DNA of 64,000 bases from contig OZ243944.1 of the NCBI GenBank assembly GCA_965214295.1, positions 124,001 through 188,000 of the forward strand, in the 5' to 3' direction. Positions 17,458-25,952 of this stretch are shown here, in pieces. Positions within the stretch are counted from its first letter, which is position 1; every line of letters starts with the position of its first letter. The translations under genes and the position numbers were made by a program. Source of the DNA: JAJDUF01 sp965214295 (lineage in GTDB: Bacteria > Chloroflexota > UBA11872 > UBA12225 > JAJDUF01). Below the pieces are notes generated by a model. The model was not told where the DNA came from. It did not search any database and saw only the letters and a program-made list of their open reading frames with translations.

Positions 17458-18465
17458 ATGGCGAGCATGAAAGCGGCAGTGATCGGGTGTGGCGGCATGG
17501 GCAGTGGTCACGCCATGAAGGCCAAGGACTTGGAGCTGGAGCTGGTGGGCTTCTGCGACGAGATCGAGGCCAGTGCCGTGCGGCTGCGCGACACCATCGG
17601 CGGGGGCTACGTCACCACCGACAGCGGGCGGATCATGCGCGACGACAGCATTGATCTGGTCATCATCGCTACCCACCACGACGCCCACCATCCGCTGGCC
17701 GTGGCCGCGGCGCAAGCCGGCAAGCACCTGCTGGTGGAAAAGCCGATGTGTGTCACGCACGCACAGGCGGTGGAGCTGGCCGAGGTGGTCGAGCAGGCCG
17801 GCGTGAAGCTGGTCGTCAACTGCAAATTCCGCATCGCGCCGACGGTGCAGAAAGCGCGGGAGCTGATCCCGCACCCGCGGCTGAGTCACGGGCAACTGGC
17901 AATGGACAACTACGCGCTGATGGAGCCTGGAACAAGCAGTAGCTGGCTATGGGACAAAGACGATGGTGGCGGCTTGCTCATCAGCACCGCGGTTCATACC
18001 GTAGACCTGCTCTCCTACCAGATGGGCGGCGCCGCCGACCGGGTGTATGCCGAGGGGCGGGTGTTCGATAGCCGGAACAAGGGCGACGCCGGGTATCCCG
18101 ACGCGCTGGTAGGCACCATCCAGTGGCAGAGTGGGGGGCTGTCCACGGTCATCAGCACCGACCAGGGCTACAACCCGTTCGTCTCCAAGTGGTTCCACGA
18201 AATCTGGGACGGCGAGCGCAGCGCCGTGTTCTCCAAACACACCGGCCGCGTGGACTTCGGCGGCTGCGACATTGACTACCTGGAAACGCAAGAGCTACCC
18301 GCGGCCGAGCGGAACAAAGCCTCAATGCTACTCAACCTGCTGGATGCCATCGAGACGGACGGCGATACCCTCTGCAACGTCCACGACGGCGTGCAGACGG
18401 TCGCCATCTGCAACGCCCTCGACGCAGCCGCCCGCACGGGCAAGACCCAGAACATAGCAAGCTGA
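17458..18465 (+). CDS. Gfo/Idh/MocA family oxidoreductase, copy 2
   Basis: The 335-aa product shares all landmarks with copy 1: 'AVIGCGGMGSGHAM', 'LLVEKPMC', 'DDGGGLLISTAVHTVDLLSY' and 'STDQGYNPFVSKWFHEIWDG'. ATG at 17458 follows GCAGAGGAGAAG, 41 nt after the Asp-box gene; longer frames reading into that gene are artefacts. Having two paralogues around one Asp-box gene suggests sequential oxidations, stereoisomeric substrates, or a hetero-oligomer (inference). Confidence 0.95.
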   Translation: MASMKAAVIGCGGMGSGHAMKAKDLELELVGFCDEIEASAVRLRDTIGGGYVTTDSGRIMRDDSIDLVIIATHHDAHHPLAVAAAQAGKHLLVEKPMCVTHAQAVELAEVVEQAGVKLVVNCKFRIAPTVQKARELIPHPRLSHGQLAMDNYALMEPGTSSSWLWDKDDGGGLLISTAVHTVDLLSYQMGGAADRVYAEGRVFDSRNKGDAGYPDALVGTIQWQSGGLSTVISTDQGYNPFVSKWFHEIWDGERSAVFSKHTGRVDFGGCDIDYLETQELPAAERNKASMLLNLLDAIETDGDTLCNVHDGVQTVAICNALDAAARTGKTQNIAS

Positions 18466-18518
18466 ACCATCGTCGTGGGGGGCAAATGCGCCTCACTCCC
18501 CCGATCCCCTCCCCACAC

Positions 18519-18817
18519 GTAGGGGCGCAGCATGCTGCGCCCGTCTGGAGAGAGTGTGCAGCGGAGGCGAGGAACGTAGAGGGCCGGCACCGGGCAGCCG
18601 GGGATCGTCATTCCGGCGCAGGCCGGAATCCAGGAGCGGGGAGGGTGGATTCCCGCCCCGTATCGGAGTACGGGACATGCTGGCGCGAGAATCCCCATGG
18701 CCTGGCCGAGACTACTGAAGGGTATGGAAAAGGAGACGGCTCCACCCATCGTCACTCCAACGCAAGCCCAAGTCCAGAGCCGGGGACCTGGATTGCGGCT
18801 TCCGCCGCAATGACGGG
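18519..18817. repeat. Repeat-filled intergenic region (families C and B)
   Basis: The 412-nt gap before the isomerase gene holds a family C palindrome (GGGGCGCAGCATGCTGCGCCC, 18519-18545), a family B unit (18607-18633) with a spaced partner to about 18680, and a second B-like unit (18787-18817). No gene is supported here. Confidence 0.75.
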
Positions 18818-18877
18818 GCTACAGCCGACGGGGTGAGGCGGTGAGGCTGAGTCCGGAAACTACACAGGAGACAGCGC

Positions 18878-19813
18878 ATGACAAGCACCTACACGTTCAA
18901 GATGGGCATGTTCCTCGACGAGTGCGGCTTGCCTTTCGACCAAGCCGCCGAGCTTGCCCAGGAGCTAGGGGCCGGCTACGCCGAGTTCTTTCTGCCGCCG
19001 GACGAGCTGACCGAGGGACACGCGGCTCACTGCCGGCGGGTCTTGGACGCCGCCGGGCTGCGGGTCCATGCCTGCGGCGCCTCGCCCAATCCGCTCAAGC
19101 TGATCCACCTTGACGAAATCGCGCTGGCGGATATACCCACCCACCCGGAGCTCGTCCACGACATGGAGCTTATCCGCCGCTCGATCCCGTTCGCCAAGAC
19201 TGTCGGATCACCGCACGTATTGGTGCAGGGCTTTGCCTGGCCCGGCGAGTACCGGAATGGCGCGCGGATCAGCCCCACCTGGCGCCAGCGGTACGCCACC
19301 GGCGGCGGCGAGATTCCGGCGGCTACGCTCGACAAGCTCGCCAAGGCGTTCGGCCTCGTCGCCGATCTCGCCGAGCGCGAGGACATCAACATCGCCATCG
19401 GCATGATGCCCTGGAACTACACGAACACCAGCCGCAACTTTCGGTGCATAATGGAGCGCGTCGGCTCACCACGCCTGCGCTGCAAGTGGGGGCCGGCAGA
19501 CAACTACAACGCCGGCGAGCACGATACGATCACCACCGGCTACCGCAACCTCAAACCCTACCTCACTAGCCTCCACCTCAAGGACGTACACGTGGTAGAC
19601 GGCCCCGGGCTTGAGTTCGAGTACCGGCCTATCGGCACCGGCGATCCCGACTACGCCGCCCTGTTCCGCACCTTTGCCCAAGACCACACCGACATCGTGA
19701 TCGCCGTCGCCACGCACTATATCCCGGCCGACGGCACGCGCGTAGACGCGATGCGGACCAACTACGCCAACACCCAACGCCTCGCCGCGCAAGCCCTGGC
19801 ATCCACGCTCTAG
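18878..19813 (+). CDS. Sugar phosphate isomerase/epimerase-like TIM-barrel protein
   Basis: The 311-aa product fits the xylose isomerase-like TIM-barrel superfamily: strand starts such as 'FKMGMFLDECGLPF', 'AGYAEFFLPPDEL', 'INIAIGMMPWNYTNTS', 'KWGPADNYNAGEHD' and 'TSLHLKDVHVVDG' (a usual metal-ligand region). Such enzymes isomerise or epimerise keto-sugars, and often accompany Gfo/Idh oxidoreductases in sugar catabolism. ATG at 18878 follows ACAGGAGAC. The 3' end of the gene is duplicated at 20344-20405, beyond the next gene. Confidence 0.9.
   Translation: MTSTYTFKMGMFLDECGLPFDQAAELAQELGAGYAEFFLPPDELTEGHAAHCRRVLDAAGLRVHACGASPNPLKLIHLDEIALADIPTHPELVHDMELIRRSIPFAKTVGSPHVLVQGFAWPGEYRNGARISPTWRQRYATGGGEIPAATLDKLAKAFGLVADLAEREDINIAIGMMPWNYTNTSRNFRCIMERVGSPRLRCKWGPADNYNAGEHDTITTGYRNLKPYLTSLHLKDVHVVDGPGLEFEYRPIGTGDPDYAALFRTFAQDHTDIVIAVATHYIPADGTRVDAMRTNYANTQRLAAQALASTL
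19742..19803 (+). repeat. Direct repeat, left copy (3' end of isomerase gene)
   Basis: About 60 nt here recur with only a few mismatches at 20344-20405, a constant offset of 602 nt. The pair brackets the coiled-coil gene 19907-20332. The left copy encodes the last ~20 codons of the isomerase; the right copy is non-coding remnant. Confidence 0.9.
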
Positions 19814-19906
19814 CGCATTGACCACTGGCCGGCGAGCATCAAGATAGATATGCTAGGATATTAGTACACCGTGTCCGTACCAAGCGGTGAGGTCGAGGAG
19901 CGAGCG

Positions 19907-20332
19907 ATGGCTACGGCTGAGATGGATGTTGAGCAAGCGTCCAGGATACTGCAAGGAGTTGGATTCGAAGAGCCTCAAGCACAAGCGATTGGCGAGGTCG
20001 TAGTACGTCTTCAACTAGCTGAACACACCAGGATACTTGGTGATTTATCGAGAGTTGACCAGTCTACGGAAGCGATAAGCGCAGAGTTGCAGAAGTATGC
20101 AACCAAAGCTGATCTGTCAGGACTTGCAGTCAGGATGGACACTCTTGAAGGCAGGATGGGTAGACTTGAGGAACAGACGAACGACCTCATCACGAGCGTT
20201 CGTGTGCTCGAGAATACGGTGCAGCTTTCTCTGAGCTACATGAAATGGGTTATGGGTGGATTATTGGTGTTACTCATAGCATTGCTCGGTCTCTTCGGCA
20301 CATTAGCCGTCAGGCTACTGTTCTACCCCTGA
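19907..20332 (+). CDS. Small coiled-coil protein with C-terminal membrane anchor
   Basis: The 141-aa product begins with a short helical region ('ILQGVGFEEPQAQAIGEVVV'), continues as a coiled coil (residues ~55-105) and ends in one membrane helix ('WVMGGLLVLLIALLGLFGTL'). This layout is that of the DUF1640/CCDC90-like family; molecular function unknown. GC content is visibly lower than in neighbours, and direct repeats (19742/20344) bracket it, both suggesting later insertion. ATG at 19907 has GAGGAGCGAG; a GTG at 19871 is in frame but less likely. A possible -10 (TGCTAGGAT, 19851-19859) lies upstream. Confidence 0.85.
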   Translation: MATAEMDVEQASRILQGVGFEEPQAQAIGEVVVRLQLAEHTRILGDLSRVDQSTEAISAELQKYATKADLSGLAVRMDTLEGRMGRLEEQTNDLITSVRVLENTVQLSLSYMKWVMGGLLVLLIALLGLFGTLAVRLLFYP

Positions 20333-20343
20333 ACACTACGATA

Positions 20344-20405
20344 GTGGACGCCATGCGGACCAACTACGCCAACACCCAACGCCTCGCCGCGCAAGCGCTG
20401 GCCTC
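20344..20405 (+). repeat. Direct repeat, right copy
   Basis: Near-identical to 19742-19803 but without the rest of the isomerase gene. It sits between the coiled-coil gene stop and the TPR gene start. Confidence 0.9.
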
Positions 20406-20423
20406 CGGTCCGCCGGTGACAGC

Positions 20424-21536
20424 ATGAGCGCACCAGCGCCTCAAGCTCCCCGGGGCTGCTCGCGTCACAGCGACCGCGAGATGTTACTGACGTGTCGCCG
20501 CTGCGGCCGGCCCTTCTGTGCCGAGTGTCTGCGCCAAACGCACGCCGGCCTGCACTGCCACGAGTGCGCGGAGATCGTACACAGGTCGCGGCCAGCCGTC
20601 TCCAAGCCGACAACTTGGCTGGCAGTGCTCGTCGGCATCGTTATCGTTGCAGTCGGCGTGGTGGTAGGCGCCGGAATAACCGGCCTGATTGACCTCAGTG
20701 CGCTGGATGAGTGGCTTCCCGGCCGCGTGCAGACACTCATTGGGAGTTCGGAGTCAACGCTGGTCGACGCTCCTACGCCAATGCCGGCGTCAACAGAATC
20801 GCAGCGTGTACCGACGCCAATACCAGCGCCTACGGTCCCTGTGGAGAGTCAAGAAAGTAGTGCCGGGACCGAGTCAAGCCGTGCCGAGGCCGCCTACAAT
20901 CGAGGGAAGGAGCATCTTCTCGCGGGCAATTACGACCAGGCCATCCAAGCCTTCACCGAAGCCATCAGGCTCAATCCGAATTTCAGCACAGCCTACAATG
21001 GCCGCGGAATTGCCTACGTATACTACAGAAGCGAGGAAAACCGCGCCATTCGAGACCACACGGAAGCAATCCGCCTCAACCCGAACGATGCCGATGCCTA
21101 CCACCTCCGGGGAGGTCTCTACACGGTCCAAGGCAAGTACGACCACGCTATTCGAGACTATACGGAAGCGATCCGGATTGCCCCCAGTGATGCTGAAGCC
21201 TATTACAACCGGGGGCTTGCCTACGCGGACCAAGGCCAGTACGATCGGGCCATCCAAGACTACGACCAGGTCATCAAGCTCGACCCCAACGATGCCAATG
21301 CCTACTACTTCCGGGGAACAGCCTACGCGGACCAAGGTGAGTACGACCGCGCCATCCAAGACCTCGATCAGGCTATCACGCTCGACCCCAACGATGCCCT
21401 CGCCTATGCCAACCGGGGACTTGCCTACGCGCACAAAGGCGAGTACGACCGGGCCAGGAGTGATTTCAATAAGGCGCTGGCACTAGGCTACGACCGGGCT
21501 GAAGTCGAGGCGGTGCTTTCCAGGCTGCCTGACTAG
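20424..21536 (+). CDS. B-box zinc-finger membrane protein with TPR repeats
   Basis: The 370-aa product has a B-box-like zinc region (residues ~12-52: C and H ligands in 'CSRHSDRE', 'CRRCGRPFCAEC', 'CHECAE'), one membrane helix (~65-90), a Pro/Thr/Ser-rich linker and about six tandem TPR units ('AIQAFTEAIRLNPN', 'AIRDYTEAIRIAPS', 'AIQDYDQVIKLDPN'...). TPRs mediate protein-protein contacts, here probably outside the membrane with the zinc domain inside. Partner unknown. Repeat units are very alike, indicating recent internal duplication. Confidence 0.9.
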   Translation: MSAPAPQAPRGCSRHSDREMLLTCRRCGRPFCAECLRQTHAGLHCHECAEIVHRSRPAVSKPTTWLAVLVGIVIVAVGVVVGAGITGLIDLSALDEWLPGRVQTLIGSSESTLVDAPTPMPASTESQRVPTPIPAPTVPVESQESSAGTESSRAEAAYNRGKEHLLAGNYDQAIQAFTEAIRLNPNFSTAYNGRGIAYVYYRSEENRAIRDHTEAIRLNPNDADAYHLRGGLYTVQGKYDHAIRDYTEAIRIAPSDAEAYYNRGLAYADQGQYDRAIQDYDQVIKLDPNDANAYYFRGTAYADQGEYDRAIQDLDQAITLDPNDALAYANRGLAYAHKGEYDRARSDFNKALALGYDRAEVEAVLSRLPD

Positions 21537-21674
21537 ACCGTGCGGCCGGAGGGCTGCCGTTGGCCGGATGGCGCTGACCATCCAGATTTGCGCCCACCAT
21601 AATTTACATGTTATGATGTAGTATCGTGACCGTAGCGGCGGCAGGCTGGTGCAGCATGACCTACGGCCGGTCCT

Positions 21675-22142
21675 ATGTCTGACGACAAGCAGTGGTGGTC
21701 CCTGTGGAGCATCCGCACCCGTTGGCGAGCGGTGTATTCCGCCGTCTTTGCCACGATCTTCAGCACGGGTGTTATCCTTAAGACGGTCTACGAATGCTGC
21801 CTCGATCCTGCAGCGGACGGAGCGGTCAAGTCGGCGCTGGACATTCTGCAAGGGAGCGGCTCCCTCGCGATTGGATCGGCCGCGTATGCGCTCATCGGAA
21901 CGGAGCTAGTCATGATGATTTCGGAGTGGTACCGCGCCAAGCGGTTTGCGGAAGGGAAGGCCGTAGGGAAAGCTGAAGGACGGGCCGAGGGACGAGTTGA
22001 AGGACGGGCCGCGGGGCAGGCCGCGGCCATCAAGACCCTCCGGGCACAAGGCTACGCGGCGGCGGCCGAAGCCTTGGAAGCACAGGCGCAAGAGCAGGAT
22101 GCCCCACCCCAACAGTCGGCAAAAAATGCTGAGAGCAGGTAA
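21675..22142 (+). CDS. Small membrane protein with charged KAEGR repeats
   Basis: The 155-aa product has an N-terminal amphipathic region, two hydrophobic segments (about residues 20-37 and 60-80) and then a charged, Gly-rich repeat ('GKAEGRAEGRVEGRAAGQ') before an Ala/Gln-rich tail. EGR-type repeats are often helical. Function unknown. The next gene repeats the 'EWYRAKRFA' plus EGR portion, so the pair arose by partial duplication. The 138-nt gap upstream is AT-richer and may hold the promoter. Confidence 0.75.
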   Translation: MSDDKQWWSLWSIRTRWRAVYSAVFATIFSTGVILKTVYECCLDPAADGAVKSALDILQGSGSLAIGSAAYALIGTELVMMISEWYRAKRFAEGKAVGKAEGRAEGRVEGRAAGQAAAIKTLRAQGYAAAAEALEAQAQEQDAPPQQSAKNAESR

Positions 22143-22339
22143 TGACCTTCTCGATGTGGTTCGCACAGTGGTACCGCGCCAAGCGGTTTGCGGCCGGAAA
22201 AGCTGAGGGATACGCTGAGGGGCGCGCTGAGGCGCGGACGGAGAGCATCAGGGAGCGAGGCTTCTACGCGGCCGCCGCGGCACTCGAAGCTCTTGACCAG
22301 GAACAGGACGCCACACGTAAGCCGCCCGGCGAGCGTTAG
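22142..22339 (+). CDS. Truncated paralogue of the KAEGR-repeat protein
   Basis: The 65-aa reading frame starts at an ATG overlapping the previous stop by one base (TAATG) and encodes 'QWYRAKRFAAGKAEGYAEGR' plus a tail like that of the upstream gene. The membrane segments are missing. It may be a translationally coupled small protein or a decaying duplicate. Confidence 0.5.
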   Translation: MTFSMWFAQWYRAKRFAAGKAEGYAEGRAEARTESIRERGFYAAAAALEALDQEQDATRKPPGER

Positions 22340-22389
22340 CCCCTTCCCGGCCGGGAGGAGTTCCGACTGGGGTAGGTATGGACCAAGCC

Positions 22390-22553
22390 GTAGGGGCGCG
22401 ACATGTTGCGCCCGTCCCCCTGCTGTGCGGGGGGATCATAGGGGGGCCGGCCACCGTCATTCCGGCTTGCGCCGCAATCCAGCGCCACTCGCAGTCCCCC
22501 GATAACCACCCGCACCCCCCTTTCCCTGGCAGGGAAGGGGCCGGGGGGTAGGC
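22390..22553. repeat. Repeat cluster (families C, B and A)
   Basis: Between converging genes lie a family C palindrome (22390-22416), a family B unit (22455-22486) and a family A unit (22511-22553) in a row. The region shows no coding potential. Confidence 0.75.
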
Positions 22554-22557
22554 CCGC

Positions 22558-25053
22558 CTACAGCGTCTTCACCGCTTGCTCGATGATCTCCGTCGCCTGA
22601 TCGTAGGCAGTCCCGCGCGGAAAAGTCAGCGGCGCACCGAACCGCACCTCCACGTCGCCCCGGCGGAGCATCGGGAACGATGTCGGTGCGCCGATAGCGT
22701 GGATGTGCAGCTTCAGCGGCACCACTGGCAGGCCGGACTCGACCGCGACCAGGCCGGTGCCGCCGCGGAACGGCTGGATGGGGCCGCCGACGGTCAACTC
22801 GCCTTCCGGGTAGATGAGCACCGACCAGCGGTCATCCAGGATTCGTCCCAGGTTCTCCAGGCTCGCGCGCACCGAGCCTTGCTTCGAGAACGGAAACCCG
22901 TTGCCGAGCAGCGGGTGTGTGACCCGGTAGAGCGGGTTCTGCCACAGCTCCTCCCACGCTGCGATAGCCAGCCGCTTGCGGTGGCGCGGCGGCAACGCCT
23001 TGAGGATGAGGCCGTTGTCCGTCCGCAGGCAGTGGTTGGCCGCGAACAGCACCGGCCCTTGTAGCCCGGCAATGTCCGGAGCGCCAGTGACCTTGAGGCG
23101 GTAGAGCCAGCGCAACAGCGGGAAAACGAGTACCCGCTGGATGACACCGCGCAGTGGCCGGCACCACCAGCTCCGCCCCCAGCTCGTGAAGCTCTTCTCC
23201 TCCGGGTTGCGGGAACCCTGAGCAACCATCTCCGCGAGCACCCCAACCGTAGTCCCCGGATCGAGCGCATCCTCATCGAGATAGACCCCAAGCTCCTCCT
23301 CAATCGCCGACAGCAGCTCTACCCGCTTCAGCGAATCCATGTCGAGATCGCCGGCCAGGCTCTTGTCAGCGACCACCTCCGCCATCGGCACCTCGGCGAC
23401 CTCGGCGATCAGCCGCTCCAGCGTCGGCTCGTCTTCCCCACCAGTCTGAGGAGCCGCCGGCGCCAGCGCATCGCCGTCCGCGCCCAGCAGCAGATCGGCG
23501 AGGACGCGCTTCTTGACCTTGAGCGTATGCGTGCGCGGAAAGTCCTCATCCGGCCAGACCGTGTGCCCGCGGATGCGCTGGTGATCGGCCAGCCTCCTAT
23601 TGGCCCACTCCACGGCGTCTGCGGCCGCAGTACCATCGGTCAGCAGCAGCGCGGCGTGAATCTCCGGACCGGCCGACCGCTCCAGCCCGACGACCGCGGC
23701 GTCCTGCACGGCGTCATGCTTGACCAGCGTCGCTTCGATGTCCTCGGGATAGACGTTCAGGCCGCTGCCGAGCACAATCATGTCCTTCTTGCGCCCCTTG
23801 AGGTGCAGGAAGCCCTCGGCGTCTAGCTCGCCCTGGTCCCCGGTCTTGTACCAGCCACCCTCGAAGGCCGCCGCGGTGGCCTCCGGCGCCTCCCAGTAGC
23901 CCGGACTCACGTTTTCACCGCGGACCAACACCTCGCCATCGTCGGCGATCTTGACCTCGACGCCCGGTATCGGTGGGCCTGGAGAGTCGTAACGCGGCCT
24001 GGCCCGCGGATGGCAGGTGATGACGGGCGACGTTTCGGTCGCGCCATACCCCTGGACCACCTGGACACCGAGCAGGTTCCACTTCGCCCCGAGGTCCGAA
24101 TCCAAGGGCGCACCGCCGACGAAGACAAACGACAGCTTCCCACCGAACTTTCCATGCACCTGCCGGAAGAGCACGCGCCGGATAGGGAACGGCACTCGCG
24201 CCGCCGCCTGCATCAGCTTGGCCCAGAGCGCCTCCTTGCCCTGCCGCCGCACCTCGCGCTCGATACCTTTCATGAACAGGTCGAGCAGCTGCGGCACCAG
24301 GATCAGCATCGTCACCCGCCGCTCCTTCATCGTCCTGAAAAGCACGGTTGCCTGCCGCGCCGTCGGGTAGGTGATGTTAGCTCCGGCGGCCAAGGCCGCC
24401 AGCAGGCCGCCCATCTGCTCTAGCATGTGGCTCAACGGCAAGATCGACATCAGCCGGTCGGACTCTTTGCCGGCGGCAACTTGCGTCACGGAAGCAAGAT
24501 TCGCCGTGAGGTTGCGGTGGGTCAGCATCACGCCCTTGGGGTCCCCGGTCGTCCCGGAAGTGAACATCACCTCCGCCAGATCATCGGGCGCAATCTCCAC
24601 CGCCGCCGGCGCGGGCAGGCCCTCGGTCAGCGCATCAATCTCCTCGAAGTCAATCTCCGGCACGCCCAGCTCACCGTGATAGCTTGGCGTTACCCGCGAG
24701 ACGAAGGAGAGCTTGGCGTCAACCTTGGAGACGACCCGCTCTACGAAGTCGCGTGGGCTGCGGACATCTAGCGGCACGACGACCACGCCGGCCCGCAGAC
24801 AGCCGAACAGGGCAAGCACCCATTGCGGACAGTTCGGTCCCCAGATGAGCGCCCGGTCGCCCATGTCAAGTCCCCGCCGCTGAAGCAGCGTCGCAAGCCG
24901 CCCCGCGTCCTCCCACAGGTCTGCGTAGCTCCAGCGCTGGTAGCGGAACCCCGGCCGGAACAGCAGCGCCGGCCGCGCTCCGAACTCCTCCGCCCGTGCC
25001 CGCATGAAGTCCACCAACGTCGCTTCTACTTGATTGCCCTTTACCCCTGCCAT
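22558..25053 (-). CDS. Acyl-CoA/acyl-ACP ligase - ACP - acyltransferase fusion
   Basis: The 831-aa protein joins three modules: an AMP-dependent ligase (residues ~1-520; 'FTSGTTGDPKGVMLTHRN' near 165, 'GYGATETSP', 'YKTGDQGELDAEGF', 'KGRKKDMIVLGSGLNVYPE'); an acyl-carrier domain (~545-620) with the phosphopantetheine Ser in 'DMDSLKRVEL'; and a PlsC-type acyltransferase (~640-831) with 'NHCLRTDNG' (HX4D) and 'YPEGELT'. It probably activates a fatty acid, holds it on the carrier and transfers it to a lysolipid or similar acceptor, like a carrier-containing Aas. ATG at 25053 follows GAGGAGG and overlaps the upstream gene by 13 nt. Confidence 0.93.
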   Translation of the reverse strand: MAGVKGNQVEATLVDFMRARAEEFGARPALLFRPGFRYQRWSYADLWEDAGRLATLLQRRGLDMGDRALIWGPNCPQWVLALFGCLRAGVVVVPLDVRSPRDFVERVVSKVDAKLSFVSRVTPSYHGELGVPEIDFEEIDALTEGLPAPAAVEIAPDDLAEVMFTSGTTGDPKGVMLTHRNLTANLASVTQVAAGKESDRLMSILPLSHMLEQMGGLLAALAAGANITYPTARQATVLFRTMKERRVTMLILVPQLLDLFMKGIEREVRRQGKEALWAKLMQAAARVPFPIRRVLFRQVHGKFGGKLSFVFVGGAPLDSDLGAKWNLLGVQVVQGYGATETSPVITCHPRARPRYDSPGPPIPGVEVKIADDGEVLVRGENVSPGYWEAPEATAAAFEGGWYKTGDQGELDAEGFLHLKGRKKDMIVLGSGLNVYPEDIEATLVKHDAVQDAAVVGLERSAGPEIHAALLLTDGTAAADAVEWANRRLADHQRIRGHTVWPDEDFPRTHTLKVKKRVLADLLLGADGDALAPAAPQTGGEDEPTLERLIAEVAEVPMAEVVADKSLAGDLDMDSLKRVELLSAIEEELGVYLDEDALDPGTTVGVLAEMVAQGSRNPEEKSFTSWGRSWWCRPLRGVIQRVLVFPLLRWLYRLKVTGAPDIAGLQGPVLFAANHCLRTDNGLILKALPPRHRKRLAIAAWEELWQNPLYRVTHPLLGNGFPFSKQGSVRASLENLGRILDDRWSVLIYPEGELTVGGPIQPFRGGTGLVAVESGLPVVPLKLHIHAIGAPTSFPMLRRGDVEVRFGAPLTFPRGTAYDQATEIIEQAVKTL

Positions 25054-25772
25054 TCGAGCCTCCTCGTAGCCAGTCTCTCCACCAGCAGTTCCAGTTCGCG
25101 GTGTGTGTTCTCTCTCAGCGGCGGGAAGTGACTGAAGCAGATCGTATCGAAGTCCCACTCGAGCAGCTTGGCCAGCGACTGATACGCCAACCTCATATCC
25201 ACGGTAAAGCGTGCGGCCGGTAGGCTGAGTCGCCTCATCCGATACTGAAGCGCATCGCCTACGACGACGACTCCCTTGCTGGGGATGAAGAGCGAGATGC
25301 TACCGAGCGTGTGGCCAGGCGTATGAACGACCCTGACCTCGTCCTCAAATGGCAGCACGTCCCCATCTTCTAGTTGAATGTCAACTGTAACGGGGCTACT
25401 GGACAGCATCCGCATAGCGGACCGCGCCACACGAGCAGCCAACCCTCGCTTACGCGGATCCGGCCAATGCTCCACACCACCAATGATCCCCGCGTCGAGC
25501 CGATGGGCCGCGACCCTCGCGGTTGTCCATTCGGCAACCCGGGCCAGACCGCCGGCATGGTCCGGGTGGTGGTGGGTGATCGCTACCGTCGAGACCTGCT
25601 CGGGCCGGAGCCGTAGCGCCCTCAGCCCCGAGACGATCAGGACAGCGCTCCCTCTGCTACCCGTGTCTATCAGCAGCGCGTCCCCTCCGGCCGAAAGAAC
25701 GGTCACGCGCGCCCCAAACGCACGCAGTTGATGCAGCCCCGGTGCGACTTCTATCGGATTGCCGAGCTTCAA
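25041..25772 (-). CDS. MBL-fold metallohydrolase
   Basis: The 243-aa product has the metallo-beta-lactamase motifs 'THHHPDHAGG' (HxHxDH), 'HTPGHTLGSISL', 'GDALQY' and a terminal 'FSHFPPL'. Family members hydrolyse thioesters, lactones, phosphodiesters and more. The start is TTG (25772) after CCAGGAT. It overlaps the following acyl ligase fusion by 13 nt, so the two are translationally coupled and may share a lipid or acyl-thioester pathway (inference). Confidence 0.92.
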   Translation of the reverse strand: MKLGNPIEVAPGLHQLRAFGARVTVLSAGGDALLIDTGSRGSAVLIVSGLRALRLRPEQVSTVAITHHHPDHAGGLARVAEWTTARVAAHRLDAGIIGGVEHWPDPRKRGLAARVARSAMRMLSSSPVTVDIQLEDGDVLPFEDEVRVVHTPGHTLGSISLFIPSKGVVVVGDALQYRMRRLSLPAARFTVDMRLAYQSLAKLLEWDFDTICFSHFPPLRENTHRELELLVERLATRRLEWQG

Positions 25773-25952
25773 AGGTATCCTGGCCTCATCATAACGTGGC
25801 CCCCACTACCAAGCCAAGGCCCACCGCCCCTCCGCCAGCACTGCACTGCAACCGGCTGCTTCTTGACGCAGTCAATGTCATCCCTTACTGGAGAAGTCTA
25901 GATAATAGGCAAGTTGTAATCCCTACTTTTCCTCAGAGCTTTCGGTGATGAG

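Noticed and set aside
18607..18633. Family B repeats as CRISPR repeats
   Set aside because: Copies are singly dispersed without regular spacing or spacers.
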